Source: an uncultured Clostridia bacterium (lineage in GTDB: Bacteria; Bacillota; Clostridia; Oscillospirales; Ruminococcaceae). Taken from it: a stretch of 64,000 bases of DNA. The stretch's first letter is position 1. The number at the start of each line of letters is the position of its first letter. The notes under the pieces were generated by a model that was given only the letters and a program-made list of their open reading frames with translations, was not told where the DNA came from and did not search any database. Below are positions 38,401 through 47,462 of the stretch, one piece after another. The position numbers and the translations under genes were made by a program. Where the stretch lies: assembly GCA_945829235.1 (NCBI GenBank), contig CALZUA010000004.1:62001-126000 (forward strand). The letters run 5' to 3'.

Positions 38401-41079
38401 TTATTCCGAGTAGCCGAAAAACCAGCCAACCTTTCCGCTGTCGCCGAAAATATACAAATCCGCGCTTTTCGGCGGAACGGATATCCCTAAAAATTTTAAT
38501 GCAAGACTGTTTAGCTTAAAAATCGGAGCGCCGCTTTCCGATTTGATAAGCGATATGCTTTGAAATCCTACATTGAGCAGATTTTGCAGTGAAAATTGCT
38601 TTGAAAAAACATCGCTCATACGCACTCCGAAATAATATCCGCCGTCCTTCCAAGCACATATTAAATCGAAATACAGCAGAGAATTTGCGCCCAAGCCGCC
38701 CGATTTTCCGAGCTGCAAACGGTAAATTATTCCGCTCCAGCCCGTGTTCATTTCTCCCTGTCGAACGGGTGTTGTAATTGACGAAAAACCAAGCTCATCG
38801 GGCGATTTTGCGGTGCTGTTAACAATATACTGCTCCGCGCAAGCACCGAAAACCTCCGCTGTCGAACCATCGCGCGCTTTGCTTTTATCTGTGCGGATAC
38901 GCAGCTCCGACAAGTCCTCGTATGATTTTTCGGAAGCGCAGACTATAGCCGCTCCCTCAAATCCCAATTCATCATAGGAAAAAATATCAAGATTATTGTC
39001 ATTCGTCAAGGACAAACTGCCGCTCAGCAGAAAACGGCTCTGTCCATTGTCCGAGGACATACTTACCCCGTTTATTACTATTGATTTTACGGGCTTGTTT
39101 TGAGGAACATAGTTAACATCGTTCTCCGGAGAAAACCGGTAAACAGCAATTCCGTTTTGGATATCCGCCCTACCCAGCAGCGCAATGCATTTCGGCTCTG
39201 AAAGCCGCTCCCCTAGAAGCCTTCTCGGCAAAATCTCCGTTCGTGAGGCAAAGCTTGTGACGCGGGAATTCTGTATGACAGCCTCAAGGTCAACGGTTTT
39301 GCAGGTGAAATCACGGCTGCTGTCGCTCTGCATTATGCCGCCGGAATTATAGGCGATAAGCGCGTCTATCTGAGAAGAAGCAACGGTCACATTGCCGTTT
39401 TCCAAATCAACCTTGCTTCGTTTAACAGCCGCGTAAGCACAGTTGAGATATTTCTCGCCCGTCATAGCGGCAACATCATATACCTCGCGCGGAAGCTCAT
39501 TTTCAACAGCTTCGGCAAGCACGTTCAGCAGCACAACTCCCTCAAACCGTTCGGAGGAAACCGCGTCAATAAATCCGCGAAAACTCTCCTTTTCCGCAGA
39601 ACCGACATAAGCGCTGTTCAAGAGTTTTTGAAACAGCAAGTTATCCGAAAGCTTTTCTCTGATGGAAATTCCCGTGCAGTATTTTATGATTAAAATCGAA
39701 TTCTTCCAATCGTCCTCCGAAAGCCTGATTTTCCAACCGCCTACATCAACGGATAGACTTCCGCTGCCAAATCTCGCGTATTCCTCTTTCGATGTAATTA
39801 CCACAAAACAGTCCTTTTGCAGCAGCTTTTTTTTACCCTCAAGAGTAATGCTGTTTATTCTGACATTTGGCAGCGCCTGAGATGAGGTTTGCGCTATGCC
39901 AAGCCATCTCCAAGAGCTTATGTCAACGCCGACGCACAATCCCGCCGGAGTTACAGCGGTTACCTCGCCGTTTGCCGAAGAAAAAAGCTGAGCCTCTTCA
40001 AAAGCCTTGTCCATAATGGCGCACCGCACGCGATACAGGATATCGTCCGCCTCATTTTCGCTGAAATTATCGGAAAGCTGTGCGTTTCTCCAAGAGAAAA
40101 AAGGGATAGGCTCAGAGGCTTGCGAAAACACCGCCACGGGGGTTTCATACGGCAGCAAAACATTGTCCTTAGGAGCGTACAACGGCATACTCTCGGGCAT
40201 TGAAAAATATTCTCCGCAAACAGAAATCCACGATGTTACCGCGCCCTTTTCATAATCGGGAAAATCAGCGGCGAGAAAAGCCGAATATCCGGAACAAAAC
40301 GTTATCTCATCGCAGCTTCTGATATACTCCATTCCGTACAATCCAAGCAGGATTTCGCGGCTGTTGTTGACGCGAAAACTTCCGCTGTAACTGAAATAAA
40401 AATCAAGCTGAACGGGGATTTGCTTTTGGCTTTTGCGGTCAAGACACACCGAGCGTGCAAAGCGCGCAAACACCAAAGACGCGTCGTCAAGCGGCGTGAG
40501 AATGTACGGTTCACCGACGCGGTCGGTCAGATTACTGTTGAAGTTTTCTTTTGGGAGAGAGATAAACGTCTTTTTTGGATTAAATAATCCGTTAAAATCA
40601 AGCGTTACACAAAATTCGCTTTTCCCCGTATATTGAAGCAGCGTATTCGAGAATTCCGCCGCGCTCTTTTTCGGCTTGTCCTTTGAAACAGCTTCGGAAC
40701 GGCTTGGCATAACAAACCGAATTTGCGCCCCGAGCGCTTCAAATATATCACTGCCGTCCGGACAGCTTATTGAAAAGGTAAAAACGCCCGTAGAAAGCGA
40801 CAGGGCAATCTCCGATGTATTAAATTTTATCCCGCCGTGCATAAACAGTCCATCAAATTTGATTTCAGAAGAATTTTTGGTGCGGACGCTTCTCAAAAAA
40901 AGCCTGTATTGCTCAATGCTCAAACACCCCGGGCAGCTGCACCCCGTCCATCTCCAGCACTCATAGTTATCTTGTGGATTTTCAATCCACAAGAGCAGAT
41001 AATTTCGGCTGCGAAGAATTTCTGCACGTCTGTTAAACTCTTCATCGGGAACAAAGCCCTCGGGATAAAATTCAAACAT
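38401..41079 (-). CDS. Unrecognised 892-residue protein
   Basis: I do not recognise this protein. The N-terminus (MFEFYPEGFVPDEEFNRRAE) is followed by a cysteine motif WTGCSCPGCLS at about residues 45-53 that might bind a metal. The rest is beta-rich with many aromatic and Ser residues and no signal peptide or membrane helix. The C-terminal ~100 residues (YRLQLGKSGGLG, SLLYFDLICAW, FGVRMSDVFSKQF, ADLYIFGDSGKVGWFFG) resemble in style the beta-rich part of the 2,811-residue partner, so the two may share a fold. It begins 3 bp after the 759-residue gene (GAGGTATAAACGATG) and precedes the hydrolase, so all are cotranscribed. Confidence 0.75.
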   Translation of the reverse strand: MFEFYPEGFVPDEEFNRRAEILRSRNYLLLWIENPQDNYECWRWTGCSCPGCLSIEQYRLFLRSVRTKNSSEIKFDGLFMHGGIKFNTSEIALSLSTGVFTFSISCPDGSDIFEALGAQIRFVMPSRSEAVSKDKPKKSAAEFSNTLLQYTGKSEFCVTLDFNGLFNPKKTFISLPKENFNSNLTDRVGEPYILTPLDDASLVFARFARSVCLDRKSQKQIPVQLDFYFSYSGSFRVNNSREILLGLYGMEYIRSCDEITFCSGYSAFLAADFPDYEKGAVTSWISVCGEYFSMPESMPLYAPKDNVLLPYETPVAVFSQASEPIPFFSWRNAQLSDNFSENEADDILYRVRCAIMDKAFEEAQLFSSANGEVTAVTPAGLCVGVDISSWRWLGIAQTSSQALPNVRINSITLEGKKKLLQKDCFVVITSKEEYARFGSGSLSVDVGGWKIRLSEDDWKNSILIIKYCTGISIREKLSDNLLFQKLLNSAYVGSAEKESFRGFIDAVSSERFEGVVLLNVLAEAVENELPREVYDVAAMTGEKYLNCAYAAVKRSKVDLENGNVTVASSQIDALIAYNSGGIMQSDSSRDFTCKTVDLEAVIQNSRVTSFASRTEILPRRLLGERLSEPKCIALLGRADIQNGIAVYRFSPENDVNYVPQNKPVKSIVINGVSMSSDNGQSRFLLSGSLSLTNDNNLDIFSYDELGFEGAAIVCASEKSYEDLSELRIRTDKSKARDGSTAEVFGACAEQYIVNSTAKSPDELGFSSITTPVRQGEMNTGWSGIIYRLQLGKSGGLGANSLLYFDLICAWKDGGYYFGVRMSDVFSKQFSLQNLLNVGFQSISLIKSESGAPIFKLNSLALKFLGISVPPKSADLYIFGDSGKVGWFFGYSE

Positions 41080-41082
41080 CGT

Positions 41083-43338
41083 TTATACCTCGATTTTGTC
41101 GCCCCTCAGCAGTGTTATTTCGGAGCTTGAAACGTTGCTCTCAATAAACACCGGACAGTATTCCCGCCGATAATTAAGCCGAAACAGCTTAAACTCCGAT
41201 CCGAAATATCCTAACCCCGTCAGCAGCTCATAGACCGTCATTCCGACAGGAACGCAGCGCTGCTCTCCGTTTACGCAAACAGGTATCATTATAGTGACGG
41301 AGCTTCTGCCATTAAAGTACGAAACATTTTCTAAATCCGCCGAGTGCTCGGGATATTCGGTAATGTCCATAAGCTCATCAAGCAGCGTTGAATAATTTGT
41401 GCTGCCAATAAAAAAAGCATTGTCATACGGGTAAACCGACGCGGGCATATCCGAAGAATAATAATTTATCGGATACACAAGATAAATGTACGGATTTTCA
41501 GCATTTGCCGTAATGTCCATTATTCCGGAAAGCCGCCAATTCGGGTTTTCCTCCGCCGACCTCGCGAAGCACATATTCTTTATCATACTGCTTACAAACG
41601 AATTAAAAATGATTGACGCGTTATTGCCGCTGCCATTCAGCACCGCGCAGTATTCCGCGGTATTTGTCAGCGTGTAGCCCGAAATTTTTTCGGAGTTGGA
41701 ATCTGTCTGTTCCGTGTAAATCGAGGTTTCAACCATCAGTACGTCTCCCGGCATCACCGCGCAGTAACGCGACTCGGGAATGAAATTCCTCGACAGTGTG
41801 CAGACGTCCGTGAGCTTACAGCGGCACATTCTGCTCACCGCGTCGGCAAGCAGATAAAACCCCGCAGGTGTGATATTTTTGACAGCTCCGCCAGCGTCAA
41901 TCCCAAACAGCTTTTTATAAAATCCGTTAAGCTCGGAATTATTATTTCCTGCGGCAAGAATGGAGCTGTTGTCAAGCGTTAACGTGTACAAAGCGCCGCC
42001 TTCCGTGCATGGCGCAAGAGTAATGATGTTATTTTCGGAAGAAATTCCCTCGTTTAAATGGTCGGAAAACAGCTCCTGCGTAAATTGACAAACAGCTTTA
42101 TCTGCTTTGTTTGAATTTTGACGATAATATATAACCGCATTTTTATCGTAATCTCTTTCAACAATAAAGGCTTCGCGGGAAATCGGAATTTTTTCTGAAG
42201 AAATTCCCTTACATTCACGACCGTTAACACAAAAAATCGGGCGCACTCCAAATGTGTAAAACTCGGAACAATTAACATCAATTTCATCAGAGAAATGCGT
42301 TTTATTATCATCTCCCCAAAATCCGATAACCGGCGCGCTTTGCGGATATTTCACGGCAATCCGAATGACATCGCGGGCATATTCCGCGACATTAAGCGCA
42401 GGTGTCGCCAGCGGCAGACAAGCCGCTCCGCTGAACAATTTTGTTTTAGCTTTGCGGTATTCGATGACAGCGCCCAATGACCATTTTTCCAAACGGGAAG
42501 GGATAATTTCCGCAAAAAAATCTTGGAGCGTTATCTTAAAATGGTTTTTTTCAAGCGATGTTAAAGGAGTCGCTGCGGAGCGCTTCAGCACGGTATTATC
42601 CTTTACAATGCAAAAATAAATGTTCAGATTTTTGCTCTCCTCATCGGAACAGGGAAAATCAAATTCCGCGAAAAGAGAATTGATGTTTCTGTCAAAGGAA
42701 GTCAGAGTTATGCCTTGAGGGAAAAACCGCAAATGTTGGGTAATTCCGTAAATTCCATCTCCGTCCGTTGAAGAAATATCCGCATTGAGAGGAATTTCGT
42801 CTGATGTTTCGGGTACGCTTATTTGAAATCTTGTATTTTCTCGCGTGACCTCGTAAACCGTTTCAACTCCGTTATCACGGTAAACGCGGCAGGTAATATA
42901 CGGACAGCTGTTGAACGACTTGTCCCAGCTTATAATCAGGTTTCCCTCAAAGTATTCGCCCCGCAGATTTTCAAGCTCGTAAATCGGAATTTCAACCGCG
43001 TCGCTTTCCTTGCTCTGGCTGTCCTTTGAATAAACCAGCGAAATCGAATAAGCCTTCTCCTTGTCTGACGTATCGAGCTTCATTCCGCTCACCGTTCCCG
43101 AGGAGCCGTCGATTTTATCAACGGTCACGGTATAACCCTCGCTTTGCTTAACGCCGCCGTAAAAAACGTTCACCTCATATTTTGCGTCACTGTCGCGAAT
43201 TCTTCCGCCGTTAAGACTCCACGAAAGAGAAAGCCCAAAAACACCGTCCTCGGTTTTTTCTGCGTTAAGCGTCACGATTTCGACATTGGTTATGTACTGC
43301 GCTTCATCAAGCGAGTTGTTGATATTTACATCAAACAT
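41083..43338 (-). CDS. Unrecognised ~750-residue protein with beta-sandwich repeats
   Basis: No named family. The first ~230 residues look like two fibronectin-III-style beta modules (LSLSWSLNGGRI, YEVNVFYGGV, then LIISWDKSFNSCPYITCRVY). The C-terminal ~80 residues (VPVCVNGEQRCVPVGMT-like, YELLTGLGYFG, TLLRGDKIEV) suggest a small beta-grasp domain. No signal peptide is seen. The frame is open to 43362, one base after the stop of the Hint gene. ATG 43338 is chosen because GGAG lies 7-10 bases before it; ATG 43359 is an alternative seven codons longer. It sits between the Hint-bearing gene and the 892-residue gene in one operon. Confidence 0.75.
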   Translation of the reverse strand: MFDVNINNSLDEAQYITNVEIVTLNAEKTEDGVFGLSLSWSLNGGRIRDSDAKYEVNVFYGGVKQSEGYTVTVDKIDGSSGTVSGMKLDTSDKEKAYSISLVYSKDSQSKESDAVEIPIYELENLRGEYFEGNLIISWDKSFNSCPYITCRVYRDNGVETVYEVTRENTRFQISVPETSDEIPLNADISSTDGDGIYGITQHLRFFPQGITLTSFDRNINSLFAEFDFPCSDEESKNLNIYFCIVKDNTVLKRSAATPLTSLEKNHFKITLQDFFAEIIPSRLEKWSLGAVIEYRKAKTKLFSGAACLPLATPALNVAEYARDVIRIAVKYPQSAPVIGFWGDDNKTHFSDEIDVNCSEFYTFGVRPIFCVNGRECKGISSEKIPISREAFIVERDYDKNAVIYYRQNSNKADKAVCQFTQELFSDHLNEGISSENNIITLAPCTEGGALYTLTLDNSSILAAGNNNSELNGFYKKLFGIDAGGAVKNITPAGFYLLADAVSRMCRCKLTDVCTLSRNFIPESRYCAVMPGDVLMVETSIYTEQTDSNSEKISGYTLTNTAEYCAVLNGSGNNASIIFNSFVSSMIKNMCFARSAEENPNWRLSGIMDITANAENPYIYLVYPINYYSSDMPASVYPYDNAFFIGSTNYSTLLDELMDITEYPEHSADLENVSYFNGRSSVTIMIPVCVNGEQRCVPVGMTVYELLTGLGYFGSEFKLFRLNYRREYCPVFIESNVSSSEITLLRGDKIEV

Positions 43339-43362
43339 AAAGCTCTCCATTTTAGTCATCAA

Positions 43363-44874
43363 TTACTCGGGCATCTTACCGTTCTGAATAGCAAAATCTC
43401 CGCTTTGCAAGCCGTTCGCGATAATTATGGTCGGCGAAGCGAATTGCAGATTGAACACATTTAGCGTTTCATCTGTTTTCACAATACACGAAATGCCCAC
43501 CTGATTTCCGTCCTCATCAAGCAGCCTATCGCCGGCTTTCAGCTCGTTAGCACGCTTCCAGCCGTTATCCGTGAGAAAAGGGTGATTATATGTTGCCGTA
43601 ACAGCAAATCCGCGCTCACAGGTGATTTTATAGCAATCCGACTCTTTTCCCCTCCAAACGTTGATTACTTCGCAAAAGCGTCCGCTTGCAGAATACACAC
43701 GCTCTCCCATCGTGATATACTTGATTTTTTTATGAGAACCGTCCGCCATAGAGATTTGGGTATTTTCATCAAGGCAGCCCCATTCCAGCTCAATATATGA
43801 GAGCTTTTCATCTGAACCTTGATTTAAAATTCCACCCGAAGAATACGACCGAGTTAAAGACAAAATTTGCCCGCCGTGCAGTTTATAATGCACGTTAAAT
43901 CTGATTATATAGACATATTGCTTCAGAGCAAATAACCCCGGCTCTTTATAGATTTTTTGCCACGAATATTGGGTAAGGTCATAATGCAGAGTGTTTCCTC
44001 TAACCGTACAGCCTACCGAAGTATCATATTCGCTTCCGCTTGAAGCAACAACCAGAACTCCGTCAGAGTCTATCTCGGATATCGTGCAAACAACCGAAGG
44101 CTTATATCCTCCTTCGTCAAAAATCTCGACTGCCTCCTGAATTTTAAAATCCCCCTCAATCGGTATGCCAAGAATAGGATAATTGCCCTCCGCCGGGTCA
44201 CACTTTCCAAAATTGCAAAGATAGTCAATGTCATCGATGTCCTCGGGCTCTCGAAACAATGCGATTTTTACGATATTATCTTTCTTTGCGCTCAAAGTTA
44301 CGTCAAAATCGGATAATGCCGACAGCGAAACATTTGTCCCATCTCCGAATGTAATATACCCGTTTTGCCGTTTCGGATGCTTAACATTGTGGATAATGTT
44401 TGCGCCTGCCTCATATTCCAGCTTAACCGCGTGAGTTTGCGAACCCGAATCATCGATAAGGTCAACATAAATCAGAACCGCTGCCCTGTCTTGCTCGTGA
44501 GCTGCAAATACATCCTTCAAATTTCCTTCCTGATGATAATTCAGCCTCGATATATCGCTCAAGGTTTTCTTGGGAGTCCATAACTGTTTTCCGGTATCAT
44601 TCTCGTCGCATATATCGGCATAAATTGTGATTTCCTTGTATTGTTCTGCCAAATTAACATCAGCGTCCAGAACAAAATCAAAGGTTTTGTGATCAAGCTC
44701 GAACTTGTTAACGCTTATATCCGAATACACATTTCCAACCTTAGGGATTTCGCCGTTCTCGAACAAAAACGGCGAAGACAGATTATCGGCAATTTCTCTC
44801 TCAACTAAGATTTTATTTTCATTCTTTGCAAGCCGGCAAATGATTTTTGCTGCTTCCTCACGCGAACTAATCAT
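43363..44874 (-). CDS. Unknown protein with C-terminal Hint (intein-like) domain
   Basis: The 503-residue protein has an unrecognised beta-rich N-terminal part (about 1-366) and a C-terminal Hint domain from Cys367: GCLDENTQISMADG with the nucleophile Cys (block A), ATYNHPFLTDNGW with the block B His, AGDRLLDEDG, NVFNLQF (block F) and IIIANGLQSGDFAIQNG at the end. Hint domains cleave or splice their host polypeptide at the Cys. The domain ends the protein, so there is no C-extein or toxin after it. Cleavage would release the N-terminal part, possibly with a modified end. It starts after AAGGGGTCTGTAAAAATG, 109 bp after the response regulator gene. Confidence 0.8.
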   Translation of the reverse strand: MISSREEAAKIICRLAKNENKILVEREIADNLSSPFLFENGEIPKVGNVYSDISVNKFELDHKTFDFVLDADVNLAEQYKEITIYADICDENDTGKQLWTPKKTLSDISRLNYHQEGNLKDVFAAHEQDRAAVLIYVDLIDDSGSQTHAVKLEYEAGANIIHNVKHPKRQNGYITFGDGTNVSLSALSDFDVTLSAKKDNIVKIALFREPEDIDDIDYLCNFGKCDPAEGNYPILGIPIEGDFKIQEAVEIFDEGGYKPSVVCTISEIDSDGVLVVASSGSEYDTSVGCTVRGNTLHYDLTQYSWQKIYKEPGLFALKQYVYIIRFNVHYKLHGGQILSLTRSYSSGGILNQGSDEKLSYIELEWGCLDENTQISMADGSHKKIKYITMGERVYSASGRFCEVINVWRGKESDCYKITCERGFAVTATYNHPFLTDNGWKRANELKAGDRLLDEDGNQVGISCIVKTDETLNVFNLQFASPTIIIANGLQSGDFAIQNGKMPE

Positions 44875-44983
44875 TTTTACAGACCCCTTTATTTAATATT
44901 GCCTAAATGAAACCTGCGCAGAGTGTATTATTTTCATCAAGCTCTGCTCTTCTGCGGCACATTGCGTTTGTGAAATTCAAAAC

Positions 44984-45673
44984 CTATATTTTTGAAAAAA
45001 TCATCATCTTTCTCTTAGTTTCGGCAACTCTGTTTCTGCTTAACAGAAGCGCAGTTCCGTCTGTCAAAGTCACGGTGGTTTTTCCGATTGACTCGATAAA
45101 CCGAAAATTCACGAGAAAACTTTTATGAATGCGAATAAAACCGATATTTTTCAGCCGCTCCTCATACTCGTTCAATGTGCCGCTAACTCGCTCCTCGGTA
45201 TCATCGAAAAAAGCGGTAACTCGATGCCCTTTGACCTCGAAATATCGGATACTGTTCACGTCTGCGACAACCTCTCCGAACGGCGTTTTGAGAAGCAGAA
45301 ATTCACTTTGCAAGTCAAATTCGCGTTTCAGGCTCAAAACTGCCTCGCGCAATTCCTCCAGAGCGAATTTTCTCACATAACGAAACGCGCCGTACAGGTA
45401 GCCGATGTGGGCAAGCTCGGTGTGGTTCGTGACGAAAATTATCTTCGCGAAAGGGTTGTCCGCGCGGATTTTCTCGGCAAGCGTAAACCCGTCAAGAGTG
45501 GGCATTCTGATATCGAGGAAAAACGCGTCAAAGAGCTCACGAGCGCTGTCCTCAAGCAGAATTTTCCCGTCCGTGTAGCACTTTATCTCACATTCATCGG
45601 GGTAAAACTCGCGCAGTTTTTCCGCAACCAAATCAGCTATTTCCCGCTCGTCATCACACACCACAAACTTCAC
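44984..45673 (-). CDS. LytTR-family response regulator
   Basis: The 229-residue protein has an N-terminal receiver (FVVCDDEREIADLV acidic pocket, DAFFLDIRMPTLDGF phospho-Asp, FVTNHTELAH, AFRYVRK Lys) and a C-terminal LytTR DNA-binding domain (about residues 128-229, YFEVKGHRVTAFF, GFIRIHKSFLVN, LLLSRNRVAETKRK), the AgrA/LytR architecture. GTG 45673 is preferred to the adjacent TTG because of spacing from GGGAG. No cognate sensor kinase gene is adjacent. It is the first gene before the Hint/LysM operon and probably activates it. A truncated copy lies at the other end of that operon. Confidence 0.9.
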   Translation of the reverse strand: MKFVVCDDEREIADLVAEKLREFYPDECEIKCYTDGKILLEDSARELFDAFFLDIRMPTLDGFTLAEKIRADNPFAKIIFVTNHTELAHIGYLYGAFRYVRKFALEELREAVLSLKREFDLQSEFLLLKTPFGEVVADVNSIRYFEVKGHRVTAFFDDTEERVSGTLNEYEERLKNIGFIRIHKSFLVNFRFIESIGKTTVTLTDGTALLLSRNRVAETKRKMMIFSKI

Positions 45674-45715
45674 CAAACCGCTCCCGCCTCCCCGAAATCT
45701 TGTCCGTTTTTCCGT

Positions 45716-45744
45716 ATTTTACAACAAAGTTCGACAAAATTCAA
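45716..45744 (-). promoter_or_regulatory. Promoter of the LytTR regulator
   Basis: On the - strand, TTGAAT (45744-45739), 17-bp spacer, TAAAAT (45721-45716). The same sequence is conserved upstream of the truncated copy near 27,946-27,975. Confidence 0.65.
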
Positions 45745-45938
45745 GAAAGTGGAGTTTTGATTTTTCTTTTCAAGGTATTGATTAGCAAATATTACGGTCA
45801 CAATCATCGCAGTATGAGTGAATTTTTGAGCTCGATTTTGCGTGATTTAATGCGCTTTCGTGGGTGTTATTTTAGAAAATCGAGATAGTTTTTGTGCATA
45901 ATCACAAAATTTTTGATTGCCGATTTAACGAGTATTTT

Positions 45939-45985
45939 AGGCACAAAAAATCGCCCCAAGAATTAACTCGAGGCGAAACTATTTC
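45939..45985 (-). terminator. Terminator after the free Hint gene (dispersed repeat copy)
   Basis: A GCCTCGAG/CTTGGGGC stem followed by a run of T on the - strand; it is homologous to the 95-bp units at 15,121-15,405 (shared GGCACAAAAAATCGCCCC). It lies just after the 46,002 gene. Confidence 0.75.
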
Positions 45986-46001
45986 AATTTGTCGGCAAAA
46001 A

Positions 46002-46457
46002 TTATTCGGGCATACGACCGTTCTGTATAGCAAAATCTCCGCTTTGCAAGCCGTTTGCTATAAGAATTGTCGGCGACTTGAACAGCAGATTGAATACATT
46101 ATGTGTTTCATCTTTTTTCTCTATACAGGCAACACGAACCGGATTATTACGCTCGTCAAGCAGCATTGTATCGGCGTCAATCGCGGAAGCGGTTATCCAA
46201 CCTTGCGTCGTCAAAAAGCGGTGTTCGGGTGTGGTGATAACAGAAAAACCGTTCTCGCAGGTTATTTCAAGGCAGTTTTCCTCCCTACCCTTCATAATAT
46301 TTGCCACCATGCAAAATTTTCCATCTGCGGAGAATATGTAATCTCCAATAGTGATTTTCCAGATTTCTTTCCTCATGCCGTCTGCCATCAAAATCTGCGT
46401 TCTTTCGTCAAGACAGCAGCTCAATCCGCGAGTTTCTTTGCAAATTTCGTTCATCAT
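46002..46457 (-). CDS. Free-standing Hint domain protein
   Basis: The 151-residue protein is a Hint domain with only 14 residues before its Cys15: CCLDERTQILMADGMRK, TTPEHRFLTTQGW with the block B His, DETHNVFNLLF and ILIANGLQSGDFAIQNG. The domain is the same length (137 residues) as that of the 503-residue protein and the two end almost identically (NG-K/R-MPE). It has its own promoter, ribosome binding site (AAAGGAAAAACCGTATG) and terminator, so it looks expressed rather than dead. It may be an orphan module that can recombine with the longer gene, or an autonomous cleaving protein. Confidence 0.8.
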   Translation of the reverse strand: MMNEICKETRGLSCCLDERTQILMADGMRKEIWKITIGDYIFSADGKFCMVANIMKGREENCLEITCENGFSVITTPEHRFLTTQGWITASAIDADTMLLDERNNPVRVACIEKKDETHNVFNLLFKSPTILIANGLQSGDFAIQNGRMPE

Positions 46458-46508
46458 ACGGTTTTTCCTTTCATAAGTAGTTTTTCAAGTCGTGCAGGGG
46501 CTATATAT

Positions 46509-46537
46509 ATTTTACAACATATTCCAACCAAAGTCAA
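46509..46537 (-). promoter_or_regulatory. Promoter of the free Hint gene
   Basis: On the - strand, TTGACT (46537-46532), 17-bp spacer, TAAAAT (46514-46509). The TGTTGTAAAATA part of the spacer and -10 is shared with the LytTR regulator promoter ATTTTACAACA. Confidence 0.65.
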
Positions 46538-46707
46538 GTAAGTAATATTTCGATTTCCTTCTTAAAAATGGAATTTCAGATTTTTTTGGGGCGAGGTTTT
46601 AAGTAGTTTTAAGCGCGTTCGCGAGGGTTGTTGGTGGTTTATCGAGATTGTTTTTTGTGCATAATTACCCGACTTGTCAACACGCTTAATCCCATACATT
46701 GCAGAGA

Positions 46708-47295
46708 CTATTTATCTACATGGACATCGTATATTGTAATTCCCTTTTCTCTCCTCTTTCCATCAATTTTTAAGATTGTTCCAATATCTAATATGAGCTC
46801 TCCCACCGTATCCTTGATTGTCTGATTTTCTTCGGGAGGATATGAACCAATTGTGTTGCTAAAAACGCCTGTATATAAATATGGTGTACCTTCGGGAATT
46901 AGTATTTTTAAATGAATTTGACCTGAATATGCTCTAAGTAACGATGTGTATAAAAATCCATCATGAAATAAATGCTTTTTTGACAATCCTTTGTTCCTGG
47001 CTAATGTCAATTCATAATCAATAGAGCGCACGGCTCTATTAACAATAATACTGTGCTTTAAAGTGTGCATTTGTATCAATCTTTGAAATAGGTCCATTTC
47101 TTGCTGAGTATAGGGATCTAACTCGCGTCCACTTCTTATTGCATTATTTAAGCCGCATCCAATTCTATTAACAACAATTTTTTCTTCCTCAGTAATACCA
47201 TAATGCGGCTTTTCATTTTTTATAAATTCATATATATCATCTGAAGTATTGAATATCAACGGATGGTCTATCAGATTCTTTTTTCGAAAAATCAT
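46708..47295 (-). CDS. ADP-ribosyltransferase-like protein, degenerate active site
   Basis: The 195-residue protein follows the layout of the R-S-E ADP-ribosyltransferase toxins: an N-terminal helical part, a strand with Arg (IIVNRAVRSID, about residue 87-90), LFHDGFLYTSLL at the Ser-Thr-Ser position, HLKILIPEGTPYLYT, and GELILDIGTILKI where the catalytic E-x-E turn should be. Only one Glu (E166) remains there; the first position is Val, so activity is doubtful or altered. ATG 47295 follows GTGAGG; the frame is open to a TTG at 47313. It may be an inactive toxin, a binding partner or an immunity-like relative of the second transferase at 52,392. Confidence 0.5.
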   Translation of the reverse strand: MIFRKKNLIDHPLIFNTSDDIYEFIKNEKPHYGITEEEKIVVNRIGCGLNNAIRSGRELDPYTQQEMDLFQRLIQMHTLKHSIIVNRAVRSIDYELTLARNKGLSKKHLFHDGFLYTSLLRAYSGQIHLKILIPEGTPYLYTGVFSNTIGSYPPEENQTIKDTVGELILDIGTILKIDGKRREKGITIYDVHVDK

Positions 47296-47414
47296 TCTAT
47301 ATTCCTCACTCAATGTCTTTATCTTTATTTGTCTCTTTCTACATAATAAAACAAGCAGAATTCACTCATAGGCGAATCAACCGTAAAATCGCATTGGAAC
47401 AGGAAATAAAACAA

Positions 47415-47462
47415 AATACCTGTCGTTACCCAAACTGTAAGTGTCAGTTTACGACAGGTATT
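47415..47462 (-). terminator. Terminator after the kinase operon
   Basis: AATACCTGTCGT (47415-47426) and ACGACAGGTATT (47451-47462) form a 12-bp perfect stem with an inner AAACTG/CAGTTT helix; on the - strand it is followed by TTGTTTTATTT. The rest of 47,463-47,646 is AT-rich. A 15-codon frame there (MIPGKPGLIGG...) overlaps a CCAGG...CCTGG palindrome and is not called. Confidence 0.75.

Noticed and set aside
28161-44874. Identification as a contractile injection system or prophage tail module
   Set aside because: LysM and large beta-rich proteins are suggestive, but no sheath, tube, baseplate wedge, tape measure or AAA ATPase gene is recognisable.
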